This document shows positions 11,104 to 22,613 of a DNA stretch of 64,000 bases, in pieces. A program made the translations under genes and the position numbers. The first letter of the stretch is position 1. Each line of letters starts with the position of its first letter. The stretch is from Ligustrum vulgare (lineage: Eukaryota; Streptophyta; Magnoliopsida; Lamiales; Oleaceae): NCBI GenBank assembly GCA_963555705.1, contig OY743170.1:10021096-10085095 (forward strand), read 5' to 3'. Below the pieces are notes generated by a model, which was given only the letters and a program-made list of their open reading frames with translations, was not told where the DNA came from and ran no database searches.

Positions 11104-13186
11104 CACTCAAGTTGTCTCCTCCCTTACATAACTAATTCCTATCCCATATCGAAAAAAATTATTTAAATTGACAACTCCATTCAATCACACATTTTTGACA
11201 GATCCCATTAGTCCATAACATTTTCCTCAATTACCATCTATTAACCACCGATTAAGCAATTCCCCCAAGTTATTAAATGGTTTCTTTTCCAATCAGTTCT
11301 CCCATTCCCTCAATCACTCCTAATTTAAGAATTATCCACACTTTCCCAATTGAAATCCAAATCATAGTATATCCCCCTCACTCTTCATTTTACATTCACA
11401 CACACATTTATAGAGAAATTACAGCTTCTTCTTCCCTATATTCACTCATTCTTCCTCAAATAGATATTCACACTTCTATAGCTATTTCCCCAATTCCTTC
11501 AATCACCCATTCACCCTAATTTACCATATTAAACCACAATCGATGTGTATTTAACCCTCACATCCTCCATCGTCGTGCACATATATACAGACTCTCAACT
11601 CTCTGGGTAGGAATTTTATATTCCCGACTAATTTCCTTTCTATTTCAGCATGAAAATTCCATTCACTCGATAATTCAAACAATGAATTGAGTGAGTGAAA
11701 GGGATCAAGAAGACATCCAACTCTCTCGACAGAACCACCATACCTGACCACCACGCTGCCTCTTCACCTAACCTCAAACCTCCATAGCCAAGTGCAAACT
11801 GAGCACTATCACTACCCCAAATCGGCCACTGCCCATTTCAAATACTCAATCATCCAACACCCAATTAACCAAATGAAATCAAAGAATAAACCAACCCATT
11901 TTCTTACCTTGACCGCTGCTGGTTTGGCAGGATAATCATCAAAAATCGCCACTCCAAATTCAAATTCAAACATCGGTTCTCACACCCAAAACTCACCCAA
12001 ATCACTTTCTTTTTGCACATCCTCACCACACCCACACACAACCTCACCACCTCCATGCGGTGGCTGCGTCGCCGCCGACAAGAATAGCGTCGGTTGCCTC
12101 GATCGAGAAGGGGCGACACCCCTCTTGCGGTCTCTCTTTCTCTTGGCGTTGGAGTAGAGAAAGAGAGAACAGAACCTTGTTTATTTAAAGCCAAATTTTA
12201 TAAAAATTGTCCCTTTAGTCCCATAGTTTTCGAAAGAATTTAATTTAGTCCTTGTTGATTTAGATTTCTACCCCAAGATTTCTAATTAGTTGATTATGAC
12301 CAAGAAATTTTTTCTAAAATTTAATTTGGCCAGAAACTTTCGGAGCCTGTCAATCCAGTCCCTGATTTCAATTATATGCACAAAGTCCCCAATCTTCACA
12401 CTTTACCATTTTAGATCAAGCCTTACACTTTTAAATTTTTAATTCAACCCTCAAAATTTATTTTTATTTACAAAACTTTAATTTGAAGTTTTTAATTAGA
12501 AATTTTTTTATTTTAGGGCTAGACGAGGCGCGGTATTTTCAAGAAAGCTGGAATCATTTTTTCAACAAACTCATGAATATCTTAAGGTACTTTCATTACT
12601 TCAAAAACTCTTTTACTTTAAATGCGCAATATTAAGTAAACTCATATTGTAAATTTATGCATGTGATTACGTAATTTATGAGATCCACATGTCTTCAGAC
12701 ATGAGCCAGCCATTTGTCTTCGGGCATAGATCCGGCCACTTGCCTTCGGGCATGAGAATTTATGACTTATGAGATCCACTTGCCTTTGGGCATGAGAATA
12801 CTTGCTTATTGCATGAGAATTTAAGAATTAAATTGCACGATTATATGTGTTATTTACGGTATAGTTTATTTAAATTGCGCTGAACCTACTGAGTATTACT
12901 ACCAAATGCTCATCTCTATTTTTAAACTTACAAATTGCAGATTTCGGAGGTGACGACGAAGCGTGCGGTGGTGGCTACTGAACAAGTTTTAAAATATGTT
13001 TTTGCTTAGAGATTTTGAGAACTAATTTACTCAATCCAAGTTATGTTAAACTTTGAATTTCTTTAACGTTTAAATTCTGGAATGAAATTATTGAATATCA
13101 GTTATTCTTCCGCACAAATTATTATTTGAAAGTCAGTTTTAAAGGATGAGGTGACGTCCCGGGTTCTACCGAATTAGGGGCGTTAC
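11104..13186 (-). mobile_element. LTR-like element, TGTAACGCCCC type, minus orientation
   Basis: On the minus strand it begins TGTAACGCCCCTAATTCGG at 13186. The interior carries AATTTAGTCC-type phrases (12180-12480), tandem variants of CTTGCCTTCGGGCATGAG (12675-12795), and a CTGAGTATTACTACC...CAAATTGCAG motif (12890-12940) that recurs in the copies at 13347 and 53481. There is no coding domain. The far boundary near 11104 is set only by the copia polypurine tract and is uncertain. It is probably an LTR or solo LTR of a large, likely gypsy, family. Confidence 0.45.
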
Positions 13187-13346
13187 ATCCTTGCTTGGCT
13201 TTTCTGGAGATTCCTCAATCATCGACATCCTTTCCACCACACACCTTGCATTATTGCCAAGTCAATGCCCGTGTGCAAATTGTGGACCTGCTAGCAATAG
13301 TACATCCTTTATCATGACAGCTAGCGGTATGCCATGAGATGAGTTT
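13187..13346. other. 160-bp spacer between two head-to-head LTR-like pieces
   Basis: A short stretch of more balanced composition lies between GGGGCGTTACA (ending 13186) and TGTAACACCCC (starting 13347). It matches nothing else in the window that I could see. It could be remaining host or copia internal sequence. Confidence 0.4.
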
Positions 13347-14126
13347 TGTAACACCCCAAGTTTAAGAGTCTAAAACCTAGGCGTGTCAAGTTCCATTCAC
13401 ATTAAACGCGGAATTTAAATCCTTTACACGACTAAAATGTTCATTTATCTATTATAAAATTTTAGAAAAATTTCGGCAGAGTCTCCTCTATAAATTGGAC
13501 ATAGCCAACCTGTAGAGGGACATCAAAAACCATTTAAAAATTTAAAACATCCATCACATCTCAATCACATTCATCATCGCCAAAACCAATTCATGCATTT
13601 CCCAAACTCCTCAATCATAAGATTTCTCAAAATATCAAACGACATTGACAAAAGAATTAAGAGGAAATTTAATCTCAATTGCGTCACCAATACGTAATCA
13701 AGACTAACTTCAACCAAACATTACCAATAACAATAGATGAAGGAATAAATTTAAACGACAACTTGAATCAATTTAACTTTATTAATTAAGGCGACGGTGG
13801 GTACTGTCGAAGTCAGCCGCCAAGTGTTCTCCTCTGATCATCTAACTTTCATCACCTGAAATATTGGGGAGGGATTGGGGTGAGCTAAAGCTCAGTAAGT
13901 AAACTGTATGCATGAATGCATGCTTATGACATGAATGCTTTTCGAAATTCCGTGTATGTATCCCCATTTACATTACTTTCCAGAACTTTCAAACTTTTCA
14001 ACTTTCGTTCAACATTTCAAAACTTTCAATTCATTTCCATCGTGAGCTCACTTGATGTAACTTCTAGTCAATCAGCATACAGTGGGCAATTACTTATTTG
14101 GAACCAGATTAACATGCGCATTTCCA

Positions 14127-14197
14127 CCGCAAAGCGGTTTAACATTCACTTTCCCACCGCAAAGCGGTGTAACATTCACTTTCCCACCGCAAAGCGG
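14127..14197. repeat. 30-bp minisatellite with CCGCAAAGCGG hairpins
   Basis: CCGCAAAGCGG occurs at 14127, 14157 and 14187, exactly 30 bp apart, joined by TTTAACATTCACTTTCCCA variants. Each core is a CCGC/GCGG hairpin with an AAA loop. It lies within the LTR-like element. Confidence 0.85.
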
Positions 14198-15106
14198 TGT
14201 AACATTACATTCGGGTACGCCGGTCCCCCGCGCCCCATTTCCCACTCGCACCTTTCATGACATAGAAGTACACCCATTCTTTCAAAAACTTGGGATACAT
14301 ACTTTTTTGACAAAAAATTGCACTTTGACACATTCCTTTCATGAAAACATTTGACTCTCTCATTTCGGTGTCAATGCATGCTTGATGATGCAATGACATG
14401 TAACGTGCATACTTGAACATTCTTCTCAATAACATATGTTTTCCTAAAGTAAATGCAATTCATCAAGGCAAGTAATTTGCACGACAGTCATTTACACATA
14501 ACTTTCACATTTACATTCGACTTTGATGCAAATAGGGGGGAGTTTACTTACTTGATGTCCTTAATATTTACCGTTTTTCTTGATTTGCAAGTGGAGGAGC
14601 CTCGACTGCCCGTGTCGTCAATGTACCAAAAGTCCTAATTATTTCCATTTGCCAAAATGAATAACTTTCAGTTCACAAACACATTCATTATTCACTTTAA
14701 TACTAATCAAACATTAACCGAGATTAAAACTTCAATTTAACCCAAGTGTGACTTTACATAATAACCACAACACATAAAACCATTTATTACAAACTTTACC
14801 AACAAGCAATTAACTAATTTCTTAATTCTAATCAAATTCGAAAAATTAACCTAACCATTGGTCCATTGGTTACAATTGGATTCATATATAAAGATCTAAG
14901 AATTAACCAGTTAATATGACTAAAGCCATTTAGACCAATACATGAAAATTCTCAAATTTTTCAATTTACCCAGAATAACATAACCTTAATTAACTAACTC
15001 AAATTTTAACAGAGTATTTTCCAAAATTTTTAAATCTGAAAATTGTCTTCATAATTCAACTTAACCAAATATTTAACTAAGTTACAAAATCATCAATACA
15101 CCCACA

Positions 15107-15112
15107 CACACA

Positions 15113-15144
<32 letters not shown>

Positions 15145-15145
15145 C
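15107..15145. repeat. TA/CA microsatellite
   Basis: CACACACATATATATATA... with mixed TA and CA units, inside the LTR-like element. A (GT)n-rich run follows at 15449-15512. Confidence 0.7.
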
Positions 15146-16099
15146 ACACACCACATACACATTGTCTAACATCTCAAATAAGCAATTTAAAATTCGAAAT
15201 CTAAACAAGTCTAAAATCTGAAAATTTGAAATATACAAATATACACATACATCAATATATACATACACATACATCAATATATACATACACAGAACTTACA
15301 CCTACCTATAATCATGGTTAATTTCGAAAATTTAACAAAATTACAAATCTGAAATTATCTGCAACATCTGAATTTATGCATATCAAGTGTATTCATACAT
15401 TATTTACATAGAATTTATACATATATACATGTGTGTATCGAATTATGGGGGTGTGTGTGTGTGAAATCGCGTGGAACAGTGTGTGTGTGTGCGCGGGTGG
15501 TGTGTGTGCGTGAGGAGAAAAGGGAGAAGGGGGAAGACTACCGGTGGTGGTGGTGGTGATGGCCGGCGATTGAGGTCGCCGTCGCCTAGAGGGAGATCGC
15601 GGGTGAGGGTGGCGATGGAAGAGAGAACCGAGAGTGCGAGAGGGAGAGATCGCGAAGAGAGAGAGAGACGCGGTGTGAGAGAGAGGGGTATGAGAGTGTG
15701 AGGTTTCTTTTAGGTTAGGGTTAAGTGTTTAACTTTTGATAACTTGCAATTTAGTCCCTCAACTCTCAAATTGGTAATTTAGGTTCATAACTTTCAAATA
15801 AAATTCCAAAGTGTCACCAAACTTTTCCCAACTTCAATTTAACACAATAAAAATAGAAATTAGCATGCCTAGGCAATAAGTTTAATTAATCACATAAATT
15901 GCACGTAAACTGTTAAAATAACAATTTATAAACTTTTAATTGGTACATTGATCGAGACGGGATCCAGTCCTTCCACTGCAAAATAATTCAAATAAAACCA
16001 TAATAACCATAATATTAGTTAAATCATTCATACTGATATTAACATAAACTTTACGTGAAAATCAAGAAAGCATGTAAATCGAATGCGGTATTACAAGTT

Positions 16100-16944
16100 T
16101 GCTCTTTATTTCAAACAACGCCACTGTCTCCCACTAAGAGAGATATACTGTTAGCGTCACCATCAATATTTATACTAGCCGAACCTGCTATGCTTTTTGG
16201 ACAATTTCTTTTGAGGTGTCCTGATGGACCACACCCCCAACAAACTGGCTGGTTATTCTTGGGTTTCTCTTCCAATTTACAGCTATAAGCACTGAATTTT
16301 CAGATGGAATAGAATTTCCACCATTCAGCCTCCTTTCCTCAGAAATCAGTTTGTCCGTGACTTCTGAAAAACTCATTGTCTCTTTCCCATACATCAAAAT
16401 CGGCTTGATGTGTTTATAGGAAGATGGAAGAGACCATATGAGCCTTAGTGCTTTATCCTCATCGTCAACTTTAACTCAAATAGCCTCCATCTCAAAGACA
16501 ATCCCGTTGAGAACACTGAGATGATTTGAAATTTTAGTACTCGCATCCATTTGTAAAGAATGAAACTGCTCCTTTAAGTACAATCGATTTGTACTCCTTT
16601 AAGTACAACCAATTTGAGAGGGTCTTTTTTTGATATAGATCTTCAAGTTTCTCCCAAAGCTCCTTTGCTGGCGATATTCCATGTACGTTGGTGAGGACAT
16701 TTTTGGCAAGACAAAGACGAATCATACTTGTAGCTCTTAAATCTAAATCTTCCCAATCCTCGTCCTTTTTGGATTTATCAGCACCATTAGTTGTTTTTCC
16801 ATCATCACTAATGATAACTCTAGTAGCATTTGGTTTTCCTTTCAAAACCTCTTGCAATCCAGTTTGAATCAAAATATCCTTGACTTGTACTTGCCACAAG
16901 CCTCTACCATCAAATTTTTCCACCTCTAACTTTGAACTTGACAT
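16100..16944 (-). pseudogene. Copia gag remnant with CCHC zinc knuckle
   Basis: From an ATG at 16944 the frame reads MSSSKLEVEKFDGRGLW, then DLRATSMIRLCLAKNVL and ELWEKLEDLYQKKTL, typical of copia capsid (DUF4219/UBN2 type). A 25-bp tandem duplication at 16569-16618 shifts the frame; the following gag part resumes in another frame (MYGKETMSFSEVTDKLISEE, from 16397). At about 16245-16195 a CX2CX4HX4C knuckle reads CWGCGPSGHLKRNC. Homology stops near 16100, and no protease, integrase or RT of this element is left. Its 5' LTR and primer-binding site lie just above, at 17009-17681. Confidence 0.8.
16569..16618. repeat. 25-bp tandem duplication inside copia gag
   Basis: CTCCTTTAAGTACAA begins at 16569 and again at 16594, each followed by a similar 10-base tail. 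Since 25 is not a multiple of 3, it breaks the gag frame. Confidence 0.85.
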
Positions 16945-17008
16945 TTCCACTCAACGAACTTAGTTTAGTAAACCTAAACACCAAACTCCACCGCATTGAA
17001 GAACCTTG

Positions 17009-17020
17009 TTTCTGATACCA
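17009..17020 (-). other. Primer-binding site (tRNA-iMet type)
   Basis: On the minus strand TGGTATCAGA follows the LTR end after two bases. It matches the 3' end complement of plant initiator tRNA-Met used by most copia elements. Confidence 0.8.
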
Positions 17021-17022
17021 CT

Positions 17023-17681
17023 TGTTGGAAATCTACCTGAATTATATTTCGGATTTATCCCAAGACCTTTCCTTCATGTTCAGAAATATTAATTAACGAG
17101 AGAAATAAAATAAAAAGAAGAACACAAGATTTATGTGGAAAACTCCAAAATTGGAAAAAAACCACGAGCCTTCAAAGACAGAGATATTCAACTATATGAA
17201 AACTGTTACAATCATATATAATCTCTTACACACACCCGACCCTCAATTACAATGTCAACAACACCCACGAAGCTTTACCACACTCATGCTAACATCCTCT
17301 TTGATAAAGCTCAAAGAGAATACTTGAATGCTTAGCTTAGATTTCTCTCTATTTGGTGTTCTCTTTTTAAGCATTGCACTTGTAATTGAATGACAACTCT
17401 TCTATTTATAGGCATGGAAATATTTCCACCGTCATTGACAATTCGCAATTAAGTTGTCGGAGTTTAAATTCAAATCGAACTTCTCTTGCGAAAAGATAAT
17501 GCTTATCCATTCAGAATTCAAATCCAAATTGAACTATTCATCATCAATGACATCTCATACTTAGTTGTTACTAGCTAAGAGTTCGAATCCAAATTGAATT
17601 CTTCCTTTCCATACGACATGAGTAACATCTTGTGGACTGCATCACCACAAACATTATTTTTATTTAGTCAATTTTCCAACA
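17023..17681 (-). repeat. Copia LTR (5' LTR of the 10276-17681 element)
   Basis: 659 bp with inverted ends TGTTGGAAA...TTTTCCAACA. It is followed on the minus strand by the primer-binding site and gag. The 3' partner is 10276-11093. AAATG at 17682-17686 faces CAATG at 10271-10275, so AATG is shared; this is weak support for a single insertion. Confidence 0.75.
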
Positions 17682-17686
17682 AAATG

Positions 17687-18206
17687 TTCCATAAGTTTAT
17701 GAACACTGAATCCTAGTTATAGCTTCTTCATGTCCACAACGACAAAATCATTCAAAAATTCTTATTGAATTTTTTAATTTTAGAGATTTTCTTATGCCAG
17801 TATTAATTATTCATGGGACACAGACGCATCAACCAAATCACGTAAAGTTTGAATTTTTTTTTGAAACATGTTTCTTGCTGTCAAAATCATTGGGCATTTC
17901 TAAATAGACCACACACACTCTTCAATTCGACATTTTTATTTTCTTCCCAATTCTCCAATAATGTTTTTTCATGAATAATTAGTTTCAAACCAGGTTTAAC
18001 AATCCAAATTTCATGTTTAAATAATGAAAAGCATGATATAAAAAATGAATCATATTTAACGAAAATCGTGATATAACAAATAAATCATGCATATTAATTA
18101 AAACGATCAATTAGACAATAATATATCTCCACCATTTTAGGAAGCACAAGAGATATATTTCCCTTGAAAAATGAAGAAAATAATATCCTGTACACTAACT
18201 CAGCAA
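17687..18206. other. Short intergenic remnant between two copia elements
   Basis: AT-rich with no gene. CCATAAGTTTATGAACACTGAATCCTAG near 17690 resembles CCATAAGTTTATGAATATTGAACCCTAG near 8425, so part may be duplicated host sequence. AGCAA at 18202-18206 is the left target duplication of Copia-A. Confidence 0.5.
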
Positions 18207-18537
18207 AGAAGAAATTGATGATATTAGGGACCAAAGTTGATTAATGCAAAGTCAGAGGATCATGTGTAAAGTGAATATACATGTCTCTTTTATAAAACAT
18301 GTTTCTACCTCATCAACCTTATGCTGCTACCATCACATGGACCTCACCATTTCTGTTAATGCAGCTGCGTGAATCAAGGGATATGCACACTGATTTTGAG
18401 TGTAGAAATATTTTTGTTTAGCTTGTGTATGTATCTATTTTGTGTATATAAATAGTGGACCTCATGTAACTTTTTAGTTGTGAAAAATATATACAAAAGT
18501 ATTTACATTCTATCTCGTTTTTCTCTGGTTTTTAACT
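18207..18537 (+). repeat. Copia-A 5' LTR
   Basis: 331 bp starting AGAAGAAATTGATGATATTA and ending GGTTTTTAACT, directly before TGGTATCA. It contains TGTGTATATAAATAGTGG (about 18440) as a likely TATA region. It is near-identical to 34027-34361. Confidence 0.85.
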
Positions 18538-18554
18538 TGGTATCAAAACCACAA

Positions 18555-20945
18555 ATGGAGAATTCCAGCAATCAGTCCAATGCTAGTGGTTAAAGGACAT
18601 GGTCTTGAAGGCTATCTACTCGGAACCAATGTATTCCCATCACAAACTATCAGCACAGAAGTCACTACTGAAGGTGTGGTCACTACTGAAATTTCTCCAA
18701 ATCCTAAATACTCCAAGTGGGTATCAATTGATCAACTCCTATTGGGTTGGTTCTATGCATCCATGACATCTGAAATCATCATGAGAGTCATGGGATGTAC
18801 TATTTCTCATGAGTTATGGAAGACAATCAATGAGAATTATGGTATTATCAGCAAATCCAGAGAAACTTTTGTGGCGGCAGAACTTCAAAGAACCAGAAAA
18901 GGCTCCATGACTATAGACAAGTATCTGTCTACCATCAAATAGTTGGTAGTCAACATGGAAATCTCAGGGAAGAAAGTTCAGCATGCAGATCTTGTAACTC
19001 AAGTTTTGGCTGGCTTAGATGAAGAGTATACACCAATTGTGGTGTAAATCAACAACATGGAGCGTATCTCATGGCTTGAGCCGTGCTCCACTCTCATGAC
19101 GTTTGAAAGTAGAATTAACTATCTTAATCAGGTCAGAAACAACTTTGGCTAAATCAATCTGACATAGGGAAGAACTCAGAATAACTATCAGGGCAGTGGA
19201 AGAATCAGTAGAGGCGGCAGAAATCAAAGTTTTAGAGGAAGGAGTCAAGGCTTCAGAGGAAGAGGAAGATCACAAAGAACCAATGAGTTCAAAGAAGCAT
19301 GTCAAATTTGTGGTTTCCTTAACCATACTGCTACCTGGTGTTTTCACAGAAAGGATGATAAATATATTGGAAAGAAACCTATGGAGATAAATCCAAATCC
19401 CACTGCCTATACTACCAGCACAGGAACATCAGATGATCAAGCTTGGTATACTGATACTGGTGCTAGCTATCATGTGACCATCAGAAAAGAGATTATAGAT
19501 GATCAACTCAACTATGATCAACTAAACTCTGCACAAGTCTTTCAACACCACTTTAAGCCAATCAAAGAATGTGTCCAAAGCTAGAAGTCCAGGCTGTGAA
19601 ATCTGGCATAGAAGGTTAGGACACCCACATATGTCTATTTTACTTCAAGTTCTACAGCATTGTAATAAAGCTAAATCTATTATCAATGAAAATATTTCAT
19701 TATGTGAAGCATGTCAGCTCGGAAAGTCTCATAAATTGCCTTTCAAACAATCTACCTCACATGTTAAAAAACCCCTTGGACTGAATACATTCAGATGTCT
19801 AGGGATCCTGCCCCTTCAAATTCTACCATAGGATTTAAATACTATGTGATCTTCATGGATGACTACTCTAGGTATACATGGATCTACCTGTTAAAACAAA
19901 AGACAGAAGTTGTCTATTACTTCAACTTATTCAAAAATCTTGTGGAAAACCAATTTGAAAGGAAAATTTAAAGTAATACAAACTGATATGGGGGTGAGTT
20001 TAAAGCTTTAAACCAGATGGTTATTCACTCTGGCATCGAACACAGATTTTCATGTCCATACACTTCACCTCAAAATGAAAGTGCAGAGAGGAAGCACAAG
20101 CACATCACTGAGATGGGCTTTACACTTTTAGCACAAGCACGTATGCCCATTCTTTACTGGTGGGAAGCATTCCTAACTACTGCATATCTAATAAATAGAC
20201 TCCCCAGTCCCTTATTGCAGCAAAAATCACCCTATGAAATCCTTTTCAAACATAAACGAATCTACCAGCTACTTAAAATATTTGAATGTGCTTGTTATCC
20301 ATACTTGAGAACCTACCAAGATCATAAATTCAATTTTCACTCACAAAAATGTGTTTACCTAGGACCTAGTGTAATTCATAAAGGTTACAAGTGTCTAAAT
20401 TCAAATGGTAGAATCTATTACTCCAGACATGTTGTTTTTGATGAAGAATCATTTCCCTTCAAAGGGAGATTTCTCAATAAAAATCATGACCCTCAACACT
20501 ACTCTGTAACATAGAACCATCTACCATTTGAAATCACCAACCAAAACTCATTAGATACAGCTAATAGAGTACAGACTACAGCTGAACCATTACACAGTGC
20601 TACTGAGGTAAATGTGGAGAATAGTAATGAAGAAATTAGTGTGGTTGGAGGTGATAATGGAGGAATAACTCCTGAAATTGAAAGTGAAAGTGATACTGAC
20701 AGACTAGAAGGTCAGAGTGAAATTGCTCCTATGGTTGAAATACAGGAAACAGATCAAAATGAAACAGGGCATCATATGTTGACTAGAGGAAAAGCAGATA
20801 TATTTAAACCTAAGGCATATGCTTGTACTTTGAATGGAACTCTGGCCATAAGGGAACCAAAATCTGTTGAAGAAGCATTGACTGATAATAAATGGACTGC
20901 AACCATGAAGGAAGAATATGATGCATTAATTAAGAACCAGACATG
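18555..20945 (+). pseudogene. Copia-A gag-protease-integrase and start of RT, degenerate
   Basis: The ATG at 18555 runs only 12 codons. Gag homology resumes at 18580 (LLLGWFYASMTSEIIMRVMG, ELQRTRKGSMTIDKYL) with stops at 18942 and around 19046 and 19150. The protease motif DTGAS is in AWYTDTGASYHV (about 19441). The integrase zinc region reads WHRRLGHPHMS...CEACQLGKSHKLPF (from 19600). The core has MDDYSRYTWIYLL, a broken GGEF segment near 19990 and ESAERKHKHITEMG. The C-terminal part continues to a stop at 20512. The frame 20614 onward ends in MKEEYDALIKNQTWIL, the RT start, where the Sirevirus is inserted. At least six breaks make it non-functional. Confidence 0.85.
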
Positions 20946-20950
20946 GATCT

Positions 20951-22243
20951 TGAAAATTTGAGGTTGTCTAAATTTTAATAATGGACTGTCACAGACAAGT
21001 CTGGACAGTAACCAGTTAACAGTAAATCGTTAATCGTTGTTTAGCGCAGTACCAGATGAATCCTGCTAAGGCAGATTCGTCTGGATTGTAAAACGTAAAC
21101 AATCAGAATAAATTGTACGGAATTTTAAATGGACAAGAACACAATAATTTGAGCTTAAAGTGGGAAAAATCCTAACAGGGAAAACCCACGGTTTGCATCC
21201 TGCGAACAAAAATAAATCACTATATAAGGAAAGAGTTTATACCGATCAATCTAAACAACAAGATAAATCTACGCATAGACTTTATCAGACATCCAAGAAA
21301 TAGATCACTCCCTGATCTTTCTGTGGCATGTAATACGAGATGGCGTCCCACCACTCTTCGGTAGTTTTCTTTGAATCTGCAACACCTTTTCAGCAACCTC
21401 AAACTCCCGTTCGAACACGATCCAAACCTCCCGTTTGATCTTCACGCTGAAATACTTTCATTCTCTCAGTGATTGAATCCTCCTCCCGGAGTGTTGAATT
21501 CACCACACGAATGAAGCTTTAATTATTGGCACAATACAAAAATATAGCTTCAAGACTTCTTTTAGTGGACGTGTAATATTGTAAGCACCACACGGATTTG
21601 TTGTATTTTCACGTCACTTTGAAAAACGTCCCGTTTTTCCTCTCTTTATAGTGCAATTAGGTTTCTTGGTTCCCAAGCTTCCTTATTGCACAAGATCTCT
21701 AAAACCTGCAAAACAAGGTAGAGATAATTAGTAAAAGCAATAGAATTATCCTCAAAATAAATCTTACCATAATATAATGATAAATCTTAAAGGATCTTAC
21801 CATAAAATAGGATAATGATAAATCTTGAAAGATCTTACTATTTACCAACCATATTTTCGGCCAACTCAAGGTTCTTTATGATCAAGATTTTCGACCAAGA
21901 TCATCTAACCATATATAAAGATAAGATTGAAATATTCTTGACCATATTAAGAGGATACTTACTATATCTTGAATAAGGTTGTATGTCAAGAATAATTACA
22001 AGAATATTACCATAATATTTTCGAGATTGTGATAAAAATTTCCAAGATTATGATCAAATATATATCAATATTTTCTTGAACATTATTTTTATAATAAAAT
22101 GTATTTCTCGAAAATAAGAAATAAATTGCATAATTTAATCGAACTTAATAAATTACTAAATACACGTATTTAGTAATTAAATCAAGTTTTATTAAATTAT
22201 ACATTCGTGAAAAATAGGAAATGCCAATATCATAGAATTAACA
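20951..22243 (-). repeat. Sirevirus 3' LTR
   Basis: 1293 bp, TGAAAATTTGAGG...CATAGAATTAACA. GATCT precedes it at 20946-20950. On its inner side the minus strand carries the polypurine tract AAAAGGGGGAGAT (22256-22244). Confidence 0.9.
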
Positions 22244-22256
22244 ATCTCCCCCTTTT
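22244..22256 (-). other. Sirevirus polypurine tract
   Basis: AAAAGGGGGAGAT on the minus strand directly abuts the TG of the 3' LTR. It is the expected primer for plus-strand DNA synthesis. Confidence 0.8.
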
Positions 22257-22613
22257 GCTTTTTCTATTTTTCCGAAACCAATCATCTTTTTACGATCACA
22301 AGAAATCAATTAGCTCCCCCTATAAAAAATCTCCCCCTCAAGATATGCATCAAGATAAACACAATCAACAATTAAAATGCATGTAAAGAAATAACACATA
22401 GAGAGCATAAATCATAAATGAAAAAGATGATATCCATGCTAATGGTACTCCCCCTTTTCGGAGAATGAGGGGAAGCCATATGGTTCTCAAAACCTGCATG
22501 CAAAAATTCACAACCAAAATCCAAACATAGGACCAGTAGTTTTGAAAACATAAGAAAACTGTTTCAAAAGTATTGAAAATGATCAGATGGAACTGGCAGG
22601 GTGGAGATCAGGC

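Larger units (their letters stand above)
13347..15960 (+). mobile_element. LTR-like element, TGTAACACCCC type, plus orientation
   Basis: It starts TGTAACACCCCAAGTTT and carries the same landmarks as the other copies: GGCAGAGTCTCCTCTATAAA (13475), GAGCTAAAGCTCAGTAAGT (13881), a GT- and GA-rich region (15450-15700) and AATTTAGTCCCTCAAC (15750). It is not coding. The frame at 15471-15701 is low-complexity RE/GR-rich sequence from GA/GT repeats. The right end was not resolved; copia gag sequence resumes by about 16100. Confidence 0.45.

Noticed and set aside
11904..12194. Frame with RRYSCRRRRSHRMEVVR
   Set aside because: Lies in an LTR-like element and shows no known domain.
12675..12800. Tandem CTTCGGGCATGAG units considered as CRISPR-like or regulatory
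   Set aside because: Few, diverged units without constant spacing in plant LTR-like DNA; simple tandem decay explains them.
15471..15701. Arg/Gly-rich frame
   Set aside because: Derived from GT/GA microsatellite-like DNA in an LTR-like element; no homology and no conserved motif.
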